A stretch of DNA of 42,182 bases from Bacillaceae bacterium. Lineage in GTDB: Bacteria; Bacillota; Bacilli; Bacillales; Alkalibacillaceae. Below the pieces are notes generated by a model that had not been told where the DNA came from, ran no database searches, and saw nothing but the letters and a program-made list of their open reading frames with translations. Numbering within the stretch: the first letter of the stretch is position 1; each line of letters opens with the position of its first letter. Made by a program: the position numbers and the translations under genes. This document shows, piece after piece, positions 33,555 to 40,984 of the stretch. The stretch is taken from positions 1 through 42,182 of the forward strand of contig JACDOD010000019.1 of NCBI GenBank assembly GCA_017656265.1, in the 5' to 3' direction.

Positions 33555-34457
33555 CTACTCGATTAGTCTAATGCTGTATGCTCCACGATTATCTGCACTT
33601 TTCTTGACGATACCGGGACCTGCACGCTTTACAAAAACTCCCCGGACAGCGGTTTCATTTCCGGTAGGCATGTCAGTCAGATAAAAATAGGCAAATCCCG
33701 TTACTTTTACTTTCTTAATTTGATTTCCATCGATCCTGTAGGGTTCATAAACGGGAATTAACAGGAGCCTGGAACATCCTTTATCAATGCCTTCATCAAA
33801 AGAATATGGGCAATTCGTTACCCGTTCTTTGATAGCACTTCTGGTTTTTCCTGCGACGTTACCTGTTTCGGTGTCAATGACATCCCCGATTTCAATGGAA
33901 TTATCATAGCCGAAACGTAAATTATCATAGTAAGTGGCTGATCCAGAGCCTCCCAATGCGAGAATACCAAACCAGCCCGTATCATTACCATGAGCATTGG
34001 TCTTCAATTCATATTCTTTGTAGTATTCCAGCTGAAACGAACGGTCGATCCCCAGCGGAACGGCTCCTCTCGCTTCTCCCATAGTCGCTGTCTCAGCTTT
34101 AGCAACAGCCTTTATGGGAACGGTTTCCTTTCCGAATAGTTTTGAAAAAGTAAGAGGAACATCTTTTTCCAGACTTACTTCCACGGTAAACCCTTCAAAT
34201 TCCACATTCTTCAAACTGTTTAGTTCATCATGGCGCTCGAGTACCTCACGAACGATCTGGTAAGAGGTGTTATAGCTTTCAAGAACTTTCTGAGCGCCTG
34301 AAAGGGCTGCAGCATTGGCGGTTTTTTGCAGGTGGGATTTGGTCATATAAATTTTCCCTCCATCAATAACCAGCCCAGTAATTGCCAATAAAGCCATTAA
34401 AGAAAGGGAAGCAAGCAATAGAGCGTTGCCTTTCTCACTTCTGATCAGTTTCATCAT
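33555..34457 (-). CDS. tadG: TadG-like pseudopilin/Flp-assembly protein
   Basis: 300 residues. The N-terminus EKGNALLLASLSLMALL followed by LVIDGGKIYMTKSHLQKTAN and AAALSGAQ is the TadG/TadE-like N-terminal domain (PF13400 type), with one membrane helix; the remaining 250 residues are extracellular and rich in Gly/Tyr. It lacks the Glu at +5 found in true pilins. Two adjacent ATG codons (34457, 34454) follow AAGGGGG. Confidence 0.85.
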   Translation of the reverse strand: MMKLIRSEKGNALLLASLSLMALLAITGLVIDGGKIYMTKSHLQKTANAAALSGAQKVLESYNTSYQIVREVLERHDELNSLKNVEFEGFTVEVSLEKDVPLTFSKLFGKETVPIKAVAKAETATMGEARGAVPLGIDRSFQLEYYKEYELKTNAHGNDTGWFGILALGGSGSATYYDNLRFGYDNSIEIGDVIDTETGNVAGKTRSAIKERVTNCPYSFDEGIDKGCSRLLLIPVYEPYRIDGNQIKKVKVTGFAYFYLTDMPTGNETAVRGVFVKRAGPGIVKKSADNRGAYSIRLIE

Positions 34458-34468
34458 TCTTTACCCCC

Positions 34469-34852
34469 TTACTCCACCCGAATGGTTGATGACGTCTCAA
34501 TATTTACAGGAGAAGGGAGAAAAGAGGATAAAATCGGTGTATTTAATTCAAGAGGATAACTTAAGGTTACCGTCACATAATCTCCTGACTCCCTGTTTTC
34601 ATCCACCGGGGTAATGACAACTTGCAGTTGGGAGGGATCACCGATGTGAATATAATCACGGGCAAACCCCACCATTTCCGCATCACTTCTCCCCAGTCCT
34701 CCAAGACGAACTGTTTCCTGGGTTGCCATATGCAAATGGGAATAGGAGTATAAAACTCGTCCAAAATCAATAATAGCAACTAAAATCAGGATTAATACCG
34801 GAATCAGCAAGGCCATTTCTACTAAAGATTGACCCTTTTCGCCTTTGATCAC
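34469..34852 (-). CDS. tadE: TadE-like minor pseudopilin
   Basis: 127 residues. Prepilin-like start MIKGEKG with the cleavage point after G7, so that E12 becomes mature residue 5 (QSLVE), followed by a hydrophobic helix ALLIPVLILILVAIIDFGRV. TadV would process it. GTG 34852 overlaps the tadV stop as GTGA; an upstream GTG at 34864 has no room for a ribosome binding site. Confidence 0.88.
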   Translation of the reverse strand: MIKGEKGQSLVEMALLIPVLILILVAIIDFGRVLYSYSHLHMATQETVRLGGLGRSDAEMVGFARDYIHIGDPSQLQVVITPVDENRESGDYVTVTLSYPLELNTPILSSFLPSPVNIETSSTIRVE

Positions 34853-35358
34853 AATAATCCCCACCCTCTGGATAAAAATGTCATAACGACTCCTCCGGCA
34901 ATGGATACACCGTAAGGATAAGTCGTTTTCATGGAATCTTTCTGAATGAACAGCGGAATGTTAAGTCCATATCGTAAACCAAGTAACTTGTAAAGAACGG
35001 ATTTCAATAGTGGTTCTTTTCTTAACAGAATAAATAAGGCAATCGCACCGCCGATCAGTGCCATATAAATGGATGACAAGAGAACGAACATAGTTCCTTT
35101 ATAGGCACCGATGACGGCTAATAATTTCACATCTCCAGCTCCCATGCCCCCGAGCAAATAAGGAATGATGAGCAGTCCCAGTCCTGTAAGCATTCCAGCA
35201 ATAGAAAACGAAATGCCTACAAACCCGCTGACAAAAAAATGATAAAGAAAGGCGATGAAAAGGCCAGGATAAAGAACGTTATTGTATATTTTTCGATGTC
35301 TGAGATCTGTGATGACACAGATAATCAGGATACCAATGAGGATTATATTGATAAGCAT
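34849..35358 (-). CDS. tadV: Prepilin peptidase TadV (CpaA, A24 family)
   Basis: A 169-residue six-helix membrane aspartyl protease. First catalytic Asp D18 in VITDLRHRKIYN; second D76 in the GxGD motif (GMGAGDVKL). Removes the leader of Flp pilin and the TadE-type pseudopilin; no methylase domain. ATG 35358 has AAGGTG six bases upstream, preferred over GTG 35367. Separated from flp by an internal terminator. Confidence 0.93.
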   Translation of the reverse strand: MLINIILIGILIICVITDLRHRKIYNNVLYPGLFIAFLYHFFVSGFVGISFSIAGMLTGLGLLIIPYLLGGMGAGDVKLLAVIGAYKGTMFVLLSSIYMALIGGAIALFILLRKEPLLKSVLYKLLGLRYGLNIPLFIQKDSMKTTYPYGVSIAGGVVMTFLSRGWGLL

Positions 35359-35412
35359 ATCGATCACCTTACCTGTTATGAAATCTGGACATTTTCAGGT
35401 AGAACCTCCACT

Positions 35413-35456
35413 GTAAAAAAGAAATCCCTTATCTTAATGGCAGTAAGACAAGGGAT
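35413..35456 (-). terminator. Internal (leaky) terminator between flp and tadV
   Basis: ATCCCTTGTCTTA pairs with TAAGATAAGGGAT (minus strand, one mismatch), followed by TTCTTTTTT. It lies inside the operon downstream of the pilin gene, so it should stop most transcripts after flp and let a fraction read on into the assembly genes. Confidence 0.75.
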
Positions 35457-35481
35457 CATAACAGTTTCAATCGGGTAATTG

Positions 35482-35525
35482 CCCTTTCATGAAATGAACC
35501 ATTGATCCATTTCATCAGAAAGGGG
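35482..35525 (-). promoter_or_regulatory. Stem-loop at the 3' end of the flp message
   Basis: CCCTTTC-A-TGAAATG pairs with CATTTCA-TC-AGAAAGGG, a 14-bp nearly perfect stem without a T-tract, 23 bases after the flp stop. Probably stabilises the 3' end of the pilin mRNA. Confidence 0.6.
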
Positions 35526-35547
35526 TAAACTCGGATTTAGATGTCAT

Positions 35548-35754
35548 TTACTGTGTTGTAGTATTAGTAGTTTCGCCGCCATTTTCTCTGTTAGTAATGT
35601 TGGATACCACATCATTGAACATTTCAATAATCTCATCTCTCAGCAATGCCAGTACAGCTACAACTCCTACAGCAATCACACCTAAAACCAAACCATATTC
35701 TGTCATACCCTGTCCCTGTTCCTCTGAAATTAAACCTTTCATTTTTTCTACCAT
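35548..35754 (-). CDS. flp: Flp-family type IVb pilin
   Basis: 68 residues: basic leader MVEKMKGLISEEQG, predicted cleavage after G14, giving mature QGMTEYG with Glu at +5 and Tyr at +6, the Flp signature. Then the hydrophobic helix LVLGVIAVGVVAVLALL and a short hydrophilic tail rich in Asn and Thr. Polymerises into the thin Flp/Tad fibre used for adhesion or surface sensing. AAAGGAGAGG precedes the ATG. Confidence 0.95.
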   Translation of the reverse strand: MVEKMKGLISEEQGQGMTEYGLVLGVIAVGVVAVLALLRDEIIEMFNDVVSNITNRENGGETTNTTTQ

Positions 35755-35768
35755 GAAAATCCTCTCCT

Positions 35769-36113
35769 TTATTTAATGAATTGAATTTGATTCCCTATTT
35801 CCGTCTGCGTTTCTTCGATCGTACCTGCAGGAAGCTCAATGACGGAACTGGCTTCCCTGTACACCCTGCCTATTTTATAAGGGGGGAAGTGACTTTCAAC
35901 ACCAACAATTACGTTCTCATCATTTACAAATAAGACGTCAATGGAGTAGTTCATGAAAAAAGAATGAATCTGTTTGCAAGGTCTAATATGAAGTCCACAA
36001 CCTGCACGAATCTCTTTCGTAAACATTAGACCTCTCAATCGTCTCCAGAAAGAGTAAGCGGTACCGATCTCTTCTGCTAATTGTTCGTTCGTGCTCCGGT
36101 TGATCAACTTCAA
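35769..36113 (-). CDS. DUF192 protein heading the Tad operon
   Basis: 114 residues, a complete DUF192 domain: RLRGLMF (about 25-31), then the conserved core PCKQIHSFFMNYSIDVLFV and the AGTIEE turn near the C-terminus. No signal peptide. Function of the family is unknown. TTG 36113 has GGAGGTG nine bases upstream. First gene after the riboswitch, 14 bases before flp, so it belongs to the pilus operon. Confidence 0.85.
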   Translation of the reverse strand: MKLINRSTNEQLAEEIGTAYSFWRRLRGLMFTKEIRAGCGLHIRPCKQIHSFFMNYSIDVLFVNDENVIVGVESHFPPYKIGRVYREASSVIELPAGTIEETQTEIGNQIQFIK

Positions 36114-36137
36114 TCAGCCGTTCACCTCCATTTCCTC

Positions 36138-36170
36138 AAAAAAATAACCCCTCCTACCGAAAGGAGGGGT
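36138..36170 (-). terminator. Riboswitch-controlled intrinsic terminator
   Basis: On the minus strand ACCCCTCC-TTTCGGTA-GGAGGGGT followed by TATTTTTTT. Its CTTTCGGTAG (36163-36154) is exactly complementary over 10 bases to CTACCGAAAG in the aptamer (36228-36219), so the two structures are mutually exclusive. Confidence 0.92.
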
Positions 36171-36172
36171 AC

Positions 36173-36207
36173 GAGCAGATAAGAATGATAAACCTCTTTA
36201 TCTGCTC
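36173..36207 (-). promoter_or_regulatory. Accessory hairpin between aptamer and terminator
   Basis: Perfect 10-bp stem GAGCAGATAA/TTATCTGCTC with a 15-base loop, in the expression platform between the aptamer and the terminator hairpin. Confidence 0.75.
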
Positions 36208-36212
36208 CAATC

Positions 36213-36320
36213 CTGTATCTTTCGGTAGCTGGCTGGCATAGTGGGATGAACCACACCTTAGCCCCTTTAGCTTTGCGCCACTGACTTTCGCCAGTTTTGC
36301 CTTTCTCGAGATTCAGTGCG
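36213..36320 (-). ncRNA. Cyclic-di-GMP class I (GEMM-I) riboswitch
   Basis: The minus-strand leader matches the GEMM-I aptamer. AAAGGCAAAACTGG opens it; a GAAA tetraloop caps an ACTGGC/GTCAGT stem; then GGCGCAAAGCTA, AAGGGGCTAAGG, a second stem (GTGTGG-loop-CCCAC), the tetraloop-receptor side TATGCCAGCCAG and closing CTACCGAAAGAT. These are the conserved GCAAA, GCGCAAAGC and GCCAGC...ACCG blocks in the right order. Ligand binding would hold CTACCGAAAG in the aptamer and let the terminator at 36138-36170 form, suggesting an OFF switch for the downstream DUF192-flp-tad operon. The direction is an inference. Confidence 0.92.
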
Positions 36321-36652
36321 TATCTGTTTGTCGTACTGATCTCTTGCCTCCATCATACTCCTGCTGCAGGTTCTATGGAAATCCATCAAACATATCATTT
36401 GTTTCTGAAAATTCGGTGAACAAAAAGTGCTAAAACTCGGTGATCATCAGACAGTTTATCTACAAAAAGAAGTTCTATATAAAGAGGGTTCTGGTCATAT
36501 GGGCCCTTAAACGAGGAGATTCGACATTGTTTTGGGAAAATATCGTATTATAACAAAATAATGGAATAAGACGGAATTTATCCCTATGTTTATGGAATTT
36601 TTTATAATCCAGGCGAAATCATGCTGAATTTTGTGAAGTTCTTCCTACACAT
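36321..36652. promoter_or_regulatory. Divergent promoter region of the Tad operon and K+ channel
   Basis: Gene-free. The best minus-strand promoter is an extended -10 TGTTATAAT (TATAAT at 36552-36547) without a good -35. That would place the start near 36540 and give a 5' leader of about 220 bases before the aptamer. Other AT-rich -10-like words lie closer to the aptamer, so the real start is uncertain. Confidence 0.4.
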
Positions 36653-36772
36653 GTGACAAGAAGTCGAGAAATATCAGCTCATTGTCACAGAAAATGTCTG
36701 ATCATGGTTAAAGTCCTTTTTGCATATTCTGTACAGAAGAGTAATTTAGAAATAACAAAGGATGATATCATA

Positions 36773-37177
36773 ATGGTAGTTTCAGCGTCTATTATCGTTG
36801 TTTTTATCATGGTTCAAAGTATATATACATATTTTAGAAAAAGAGAAGAGTTCCGGGGGGCATTTTCATTTGATCATTTTTACATATTGATTCATATTTA
36901 CTTTATTGTCATGATTGGCTTCGGGCTTCTTTATTTTCTTCTTTCCCAGAAAGGGATTACGCTGCTTGAGGGAGGCTACCTGCAGGAAATATCTCAACTG
37001 GAACGTCTAGGGACATCGATTTACTTTAGCGGTGTGACATTAATGACGGTAGGGTACGGAGATATCACACCGGTTGGAGTGGGGAAAGTTCTTGCACTTA
37101 TAGAGGCATTAATAGGCTATTTGCTGCCCGCTGCCTTTTTTGTACAGGTTATTCGGGACGTTAAACAGGAGCCATAA
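36773..37177 (+). CDS. Small potassium channel (Ion_trans_2 type)
   Basis: 134 residues: transmembrane helices at about 3-20, 36-57 and 104-126, with a pore helix and the K+ selectivity filter MTVGYGDITP (91-100). A tetrameric channel without a regulatory cytosolic domain, resembling LctB-type channels of Bacillus. Start 36773 has AAAGGATG about nine bases upstream. An open frame back to 36653 adds 40 residues without a hydrophobic or regulatory motif. Divergent from the Tad operon. Confidence 0.82.
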   Translation: MVVSASIIVVFIMVQSIYTYFRKREEFRGAFSFDHFYILIHIYFIVMIGFGLLYFLLSQKGITLLEGGYLQEISQLERLGTSIYFSGVTLMTVGYGDITPVGVGKVLALIEALIGYLLPAAFFVQVIRDVKQEP

Positions 37178-37404
37178 TGAATAATCAATCGGTCCAGAAA
37201 AATAATTTGAACAGCCGTTGAGCAATCCGTTTTATATAATAAGGAAAGAATAAATGATAACATCTAAAAAACAGTTTAAAATTGCTTGAAAAATCAGGTG
37301 TTAACCATAAAAATTTTCATTATTGAGGGACATAATTTGAATCATTTGTTAAATTTCGCTAATCTTATACTACAATAGACTTTTACATATAAGGAGGCGA
37401 TTCC

Positions 37405-37872
37405 ATGTCTGTTGAAGTGGGAAAACAGGCCCCAGACTTTGAATTGGAAGCAAGTAACGGAGAGAAAGTGAAGCTTTCTGATTTCCGCGGAAAGCATGTT
37501 GTTCTTTATTTTTATCCGAAAGATATGACACCAGGATGCACCACAGAAGCAAAAGATTTCAGGGATCACCATGAAAGTTTTGCTGATCTGGATGCAGTTA
37601 TTCTTGGAGTAAGCCCAGATCCGGTAGAACGTCACCAGAAGTTTATTGAAAAACACGACCTGCCATTCCTTCTGCTGGCTGATGAAGATCATAAGGTTGC
37701 TGAGTTATATGGAGTATGGAAATTAAAGAAAAACTTTGGCAAAGAATATATGGGAATTGAACGTTCCACTTTTGTCATTGATCAAGATGGCAACCTCGTG
37801 AAAGAATGGCGCAAAGTTCGTGTAAAAGGTCATGTAGAGGAAGCTCTTACCTTTATACGTGAAGAGCTATAA
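37405..37872 (+). CDS. bcp: Bcp/PrxQ-type thiol peroxidase
   Basis: 155 residues of thioredoxin fold. Peroxidatic C45 in DMTPGCTTEAKDF. The +5 resolving-Cys position is Lys50 and no other cysteine is present, so it is a 1-Cys BCP needing an external thiol. Equivalent to B. subtilis YgaF, which lies just after gsaB there. AAGGAGGCGATTCC precedes the ATG. Confidence 0.94.
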   Translation: MSVEVGKQAPDFELEASNGEKVKLSDFRGKHVVLYFYPKDMTPGCTTEAKDFRDHHESFADLDAVILGVSPDPVERHQKFIEKHDLPFLLLADEDHKVAELYGVWKLKKNFGKEYMGIERSTFVIDQDGNLVKEWRKVRVKGHVEEALTFIREEL

Positions 37873-38096
37873 ACCTGCAGTACCTTAACCCTGCCAGGGT
37901 CTGGTCAGAATTTTTTAGGTTTTTATAGCAAGGGGAAATCCGTCTACAGACTCAGACAAAATCAGACTTCTGTGCGAAGAACTTTCTTTATTACTTAAAG
38001 TACACTGAATATAGAACAAAGGAATTCTGGTGAAACACACGTTTTCATGTAGAATGACATTTGTTCTGCCCCTTGTTTAAAACCAGATACACAAAG
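37873..38096. other. Gene-free interval between bcp and a terminator
   Basis: No open frame of note. It ends in a strong terminator (38097-38146) that stands 225 bases after bcp, with AT-rich, promoter-like words near 37990-38020, so either a long bcp 3' UTR or a separate small RNA could end there. A GAACAAA...TTTGTTC inverted repeat spans about 38017-38075. Confidence 0.35.
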
Positions 38097-38146
38097 AAAA
38101 ACCACAAATCTTCCGGCATTCGTCCGGGGTTTGTGGTTTTTCTGTT
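38097..38146 (+). terminator. Strong intrinsic terminator
   Basis: AAAAACCACAAA pairs with TTTGTGGTTTTT (12 bp), with an inner CCGG/CCGG extension and T-rich ends on both strands. Confidence 0.92.
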
Positions 38147-38223
38147 TTTAACCCTAATAGATGCAAGGTAATAAAAAATCAGGTATGCTAAAAATAATAA
38201 TCATACATCTGGAGGAAAGCTCA

Positions 38224-39174
38224 ATGTTCATCGTGAGTTCATGCAAAATTAACCAGGATTTAAAACAGGATTTACTCCGTCAATTTCCAGAAGTTCATTT
38301 TTGTTTTTGCGATGATATAGAGGAAGCGGAAAAACATCTGCCAGAGGCCGATATCCTCCTGACCTATGGAGAAGATCTAGAAGATCAGCACATTGAATCG
38401 GCAAAAAGGCTGCAGTGGATCATGGTGTTATCAGCCGGTGTTGACCGGATGCCTTTTAAGAAAATAAAGGAAAAAAACATCCTTGTCACCAATTCAAGAG
38501 GCATTCACAAAATTCCTATGGCTGAATACGTCATCAGCATGCTTCTGCAAATTTTCAGGCAATCAAAGCTCCTTATGGAAAATGAAAAGGCTCATAAGTG
38601 GGACAAAAGTGTTACAATGGAAGAAATCACTGGCAAGGCCATGTTAGTTGCGGGGACGGGAGCCATAGGCGGGGAAGTGGCAAGGCTGGCAAAAGCGTTT
38701 AGAATGAAAACCATTGGTATTTCCAGAAGCGGAAAACCAGTAGATCATTTTGATCAAGTTTTTCAAAGTGACCAAATCCTAGACGTTTTACCGACAGCTG
38801 ATTTTGTTATCTCAATACTCCCTTCCACCGAAGAAACCAGACACTTTTTTGGCAAAGCCCATTTTCAAGCCATGAACAGGAAAGCTATTTTCGTTAATAT
38901 CGGGAGAGGGAGTACCGTCTGTGAGCAAGATCTCATAGAAGCTCTGCAGGAAAAGGAAATATTCCACGCGGTTTTAGATGTCTTTGAACAAGAACCGCTG
39001 CCGGAGCATCATCCATTCTGGGATATGGACAATGTAACTGTCACACCCCATTTATCAGGAGTCACACCACAGTATCAGCCCAGAGCTATTGAAATCTTTG
39101 TGCAAAATTTAAAAAGCTATCTTAAGGGAGAAAACCTTTTTATAAATATTGTTGATCCAAACAGGGGGTATTAA
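38224..39174 (+). CDS. D-2-hydroxyacid dehydrogenase family protein
   Basis: 316 residues. NAD(P)-binding motif GTGAIG (144-149). Catalytic triad R228 (NIGRGS), E257 (FEQEPL) and H276 (TPHLSG). Reduces a 2-oxoacid to the D-hydroxyacid or the reverse; resembles the glyoxylate/hydroxypyruvate-reductase-like group but substrate is undetermined. ATG 38224 has GGAGGAAAG eight bases upstream, preferred over 38161, which lies close to the terminator. One base separates its stop from the next gene. Confidence 0.9.
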   Translation: MFIVSSCKINQDLKQDLLRQFPEVHFCFCDDIEEAEKHLPEADILLTYGEDLEDQHIESAKRLQWIMVLSAGVDRMPFKKIKEKNILVTNSRGIHKIPMAEYVISMLLQIFRQSKLLMENEKAHKWDKSVTMEEITGKAMLVAGTGAIGGEVARLAKAFRMKTIGISRSGKPVDHFDQVFQSDQILDVLPTADFVISILPSTEETRHFFGKAHFQAMNRKAIFVNIGRGSTVCEQDLIEALQEKEIFHAVLDVFEQEPLPEHHPFWDMDNVTVTPHLSGVTPQYQPRAIEIFVQNLKSYLKGENLFINIVDPNRGY

Positions 39175-39175
39175 G

Positions 39176-39733
39176 ATGAGAATTTATACACGTTCAGGAG
39201 ACAAAGGGACAACTTCTTTAATTTACGGTGACCGTGTGGCTAAAAATCATGCCCGCGTGGAGGCTTATGGAACCTGTGACGAGGCTAATTCCATGATCGG
39301 GCTGGCCCTCAGTCATATCGGAAAGGAAAAGTGGGAAAATAAACATGAGTTTATGGATTTTATGAGAAAAGTACAGACTGTTTTATTTCACGTCGGAGCC
39401 GAATTGGCTACCCCAAAAGGGAAGGAAGTTGCATGGAAACTGAAAGAAGAACATGTGAAGGAACTGGAGAGCCAGATTGACAAATTGGACAAAAATCTTC
39501 CGGAGCTGAAAAACTTTATTCTTCCTTCTGGCCATGAAGGGGCATCATGTCTGCATGTGGCACGTACAATAGTTAGGAGGGCAGAACGGACAGCTGTTTC
39601 TCTTGGTGATGAAATTGACAATCCCCATGTCATTTCCTATTTAAATCGCCTTTCAGACTTTTTGTTTGTGGCTGCCCGTTATATCAACAAAGAACTCAGT
39701 GGGGAAGAAATTCCTTTAAAGACAGATATTTAA
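39176..39733 (+). CDS. Cob(I)alamin adenosyltransferase (PduO type)
   Basis: 185 residues, trimeric five-helix ATP:cob(I)alamin adenosyltransferase that makes adenosylcobalamin. N-terminal ATP motif YTRSGDKGTTSLI (4-16), then GTCDEANSMIGLA, and the C-terminal RTIVRRAER and NRLSDFLFVAARYIN, the usual active-site segments. Same class as B. subtilis YvqK. ATG 39176 follows CAGGGGG; the longer frame from 39149 overlaps the dehydrogenase. Confidence 0.92.
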   Translation: MRIYTRSGDKGTTSLIYGDRVAKNHARVEAYGTCDEANSMIGLALSHIGKEKWENKHEFMDFMRKVQTVLFHVGAELATPKGKEVAWKLKEEHVKELESQIDKLDKNLPELKNFILPSGHEGASCLHVARTIVRRAERTAVSLGDEIDNPHVISYLNRLSDFLFVAARYINKELSGEEIPLKTDI

Positions 39734-39745
39734 TAGGCTCAACAA

Positions 39746-39799
39746 TTGACAAATGTATTTTTAAAAGGGTACACTTAATATAGATTATAAACATTATCA
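39746..39799 (+). promoter_or_regulatory. perR promoter with Per box
   Basis: -35 TTGACA (39746-39751), 18-base spacer, -10 TACACT (39770-39775). Just downstream, TTATAAACATTATCA (39785-39799) matches the Per box TTATAATNATTATAA at 12 of 14 defined positions, near or just after the expected transcription start. This fits autorepression of perR. Confidence 0.82.
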
Positions 39800-39850
39800 A
39801 ATAATAATTTTATTTCTAAAGAACATATATTGAAAGTGAGGTGCATGACG

Positions 39851-40288
39851 GTGTCTGAAAGAAGGCTCCAGGAGGCACTTGAAACCCTAAAGGAATCAGG
39901 CGTCAGAATCACCCCTCAACGTCATGCAGTGCTGGAATATCTAATCAAATCAATGTCCCATCCTACTGCTGATGAAATATATAAAGCACTTGAAGGAAAA
40001 TTTCCGAATATGAGTGTGGCTACTGTCTACAATAATCTTCGGGTATTCCGTGATATTGGTCTGGTTCGTGAATTAACCTACGGCGATTCATCCAGCCGTT
40101 TTGACTGCAATACCGAAAAACATTACCATATTATCTGTGAGAAATGCGGCAAAATTGTAGATTTCCACTATCCAAGCCTGGATGAAGTGGAATCATTGGC
40201 AGAACAGGTGACAGGATTTGATGTAACCCATCACCGTATGGAAGTATATGGGATATGTAATGATTGCAAGAAAAAAGAGCAACATTAA
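39851..40288 (+). CDS. perR: Peroxide-responsive repressor PerR
   Basis: A 145-residue Fur-family metalloregulator. Aligning without gaps to B. subtilis PerR from GTG 39851, the regulatory-metal ligands H37, D85, H91, H93 and D104 are all kept, as are the structural-zinc cysteines (CEKC, CNDC). With Fe(II) bound, H2O2 oxidises His residues and releases DNA, derepressing peroxide-stress genes. GAGGTG lies seven bases upstream; ATG 39845 would leave only one base. Confidence 0.96.
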   Translation: MSERRLQEALETLKESGVRITPQRHAVLEYLIKSMSHPTADEIYKALEGKFPNMSVATVYNNLRVFRDIGLVRELTYGDSSSRFDCNTEKHYHIICEKCGKIVDFHYPSLDEVESLAEQVTGFDVTHHRMEVYGICNDCKKKEQH

Positions 40289-40320
40289 AAGCTGAGAGCC
40301 TAAACAGGCTTTCAGCTTTT
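40288..40320 (+). terminator. perR terminator
   Basis: AAAGCTGA-GA-GCCT pairs with AGGC-TT-TCAGCTTT around a four-base loop, starting at the stop codon and ending in TTTT. Confidence 0.9.
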
Positions 40321-40441
40321 AATGTTTGGACAAGCTCTATCGCCCCATTCAGCTTAAGAAGAGTAAGTCGGGATGAACGAACCGATTTCACCTTTTTTCT
40401 TCGGATGATTGGAATAAAAAAACGGTAGACATTTATAAAAG

Positions 40442-40474
40442 AAACCGCCATACTAAACAGCAGGGCGGTTTTTG
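40442..40474. terminator. Bidirectional terminator between perR and ygzB
   Basis: AAACCGCC/GGCGGTTT stem with a 14-base loop; T-tract on the plus strand (TTTTTGTTT) and TTTCTTTT on the minus strand, so it probably ends ygzB. Confidence 0.85.
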
Positions 40475-40493
40475 TTTGGTTTTAAATCAGAGG

Positions 40494-40853
40494 TTATCTT
40501 TTTTGGTGTTTTTTTGAATTATATTTTTCGTCAAACTCTTTACCCTCTAAACTTTTATCAAGTGTGAGGGGTTGCTTGCAATACATACATGCGTCGACCC
40601 TGCCTAGCATTTTCGTTTCTTTGTTGCAGGATGGACACGTTACAACCACTGCTTTGGTGGACAGCATCCCAATCCAGAAATAAACGATCGTGCTGAAGAT
40701 AATCGATAGTATACCTAGGATCATAAAGGTTACCATAACCCATTCCTGTTCTTTAAAAAATAGTCCGAAATACATCAGAATCATTCCGGCAAAAATTAAC
40801 CCTAATGCAAATCCGCGAATCTTATTGATTTTGCTTTTATATTTTAATTCCAT
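40494..40853 (-). CDS. ygzB: YgzB (DUF2614/UPF0295) membrane protein
   Basis: 119 residues: two transmembrane helices (about 15-32 and 39-63), then a cytosolic zinc-ribbon-like segment with CPSC and CMYC, and a charged tail. Function unknown; conserved between perR and ygxA in Bacillus. AAAGGAGG precedes ATG 40853; the open frame to 40922 is not supported. Confidence 0.9.
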   Translation of the reverse strand: MELKYKSKINKIRGFALGLIFAGMILMYFGLFFKEQEWVMVTFMILGILSIIFSTIVYFWIGMLSTKAVVVTCPSCNKETKMLGRVDACMYCKQPLTLDKSLEGKEFDEKYNSKKHQKR

Positions 40854-40984
40854 CTTACGTCCTCCTTTAATCAGTTCCATAAAGCAGTATAGCATAATTT
40901 TAAACAAGATTCGGGGATTCAAAAAAGGATTTTGATTTATGATTGTAGAAGTTCATGACTATTATTAATTTGGAGGAGTTCAAA

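Noticed and set aside
36653-36772. N-terminal extension of the potassium channel
   Set aside because: The extra 40 residues lack a ribosome binding site and family-like features; the ATG at 36773 is better placed.
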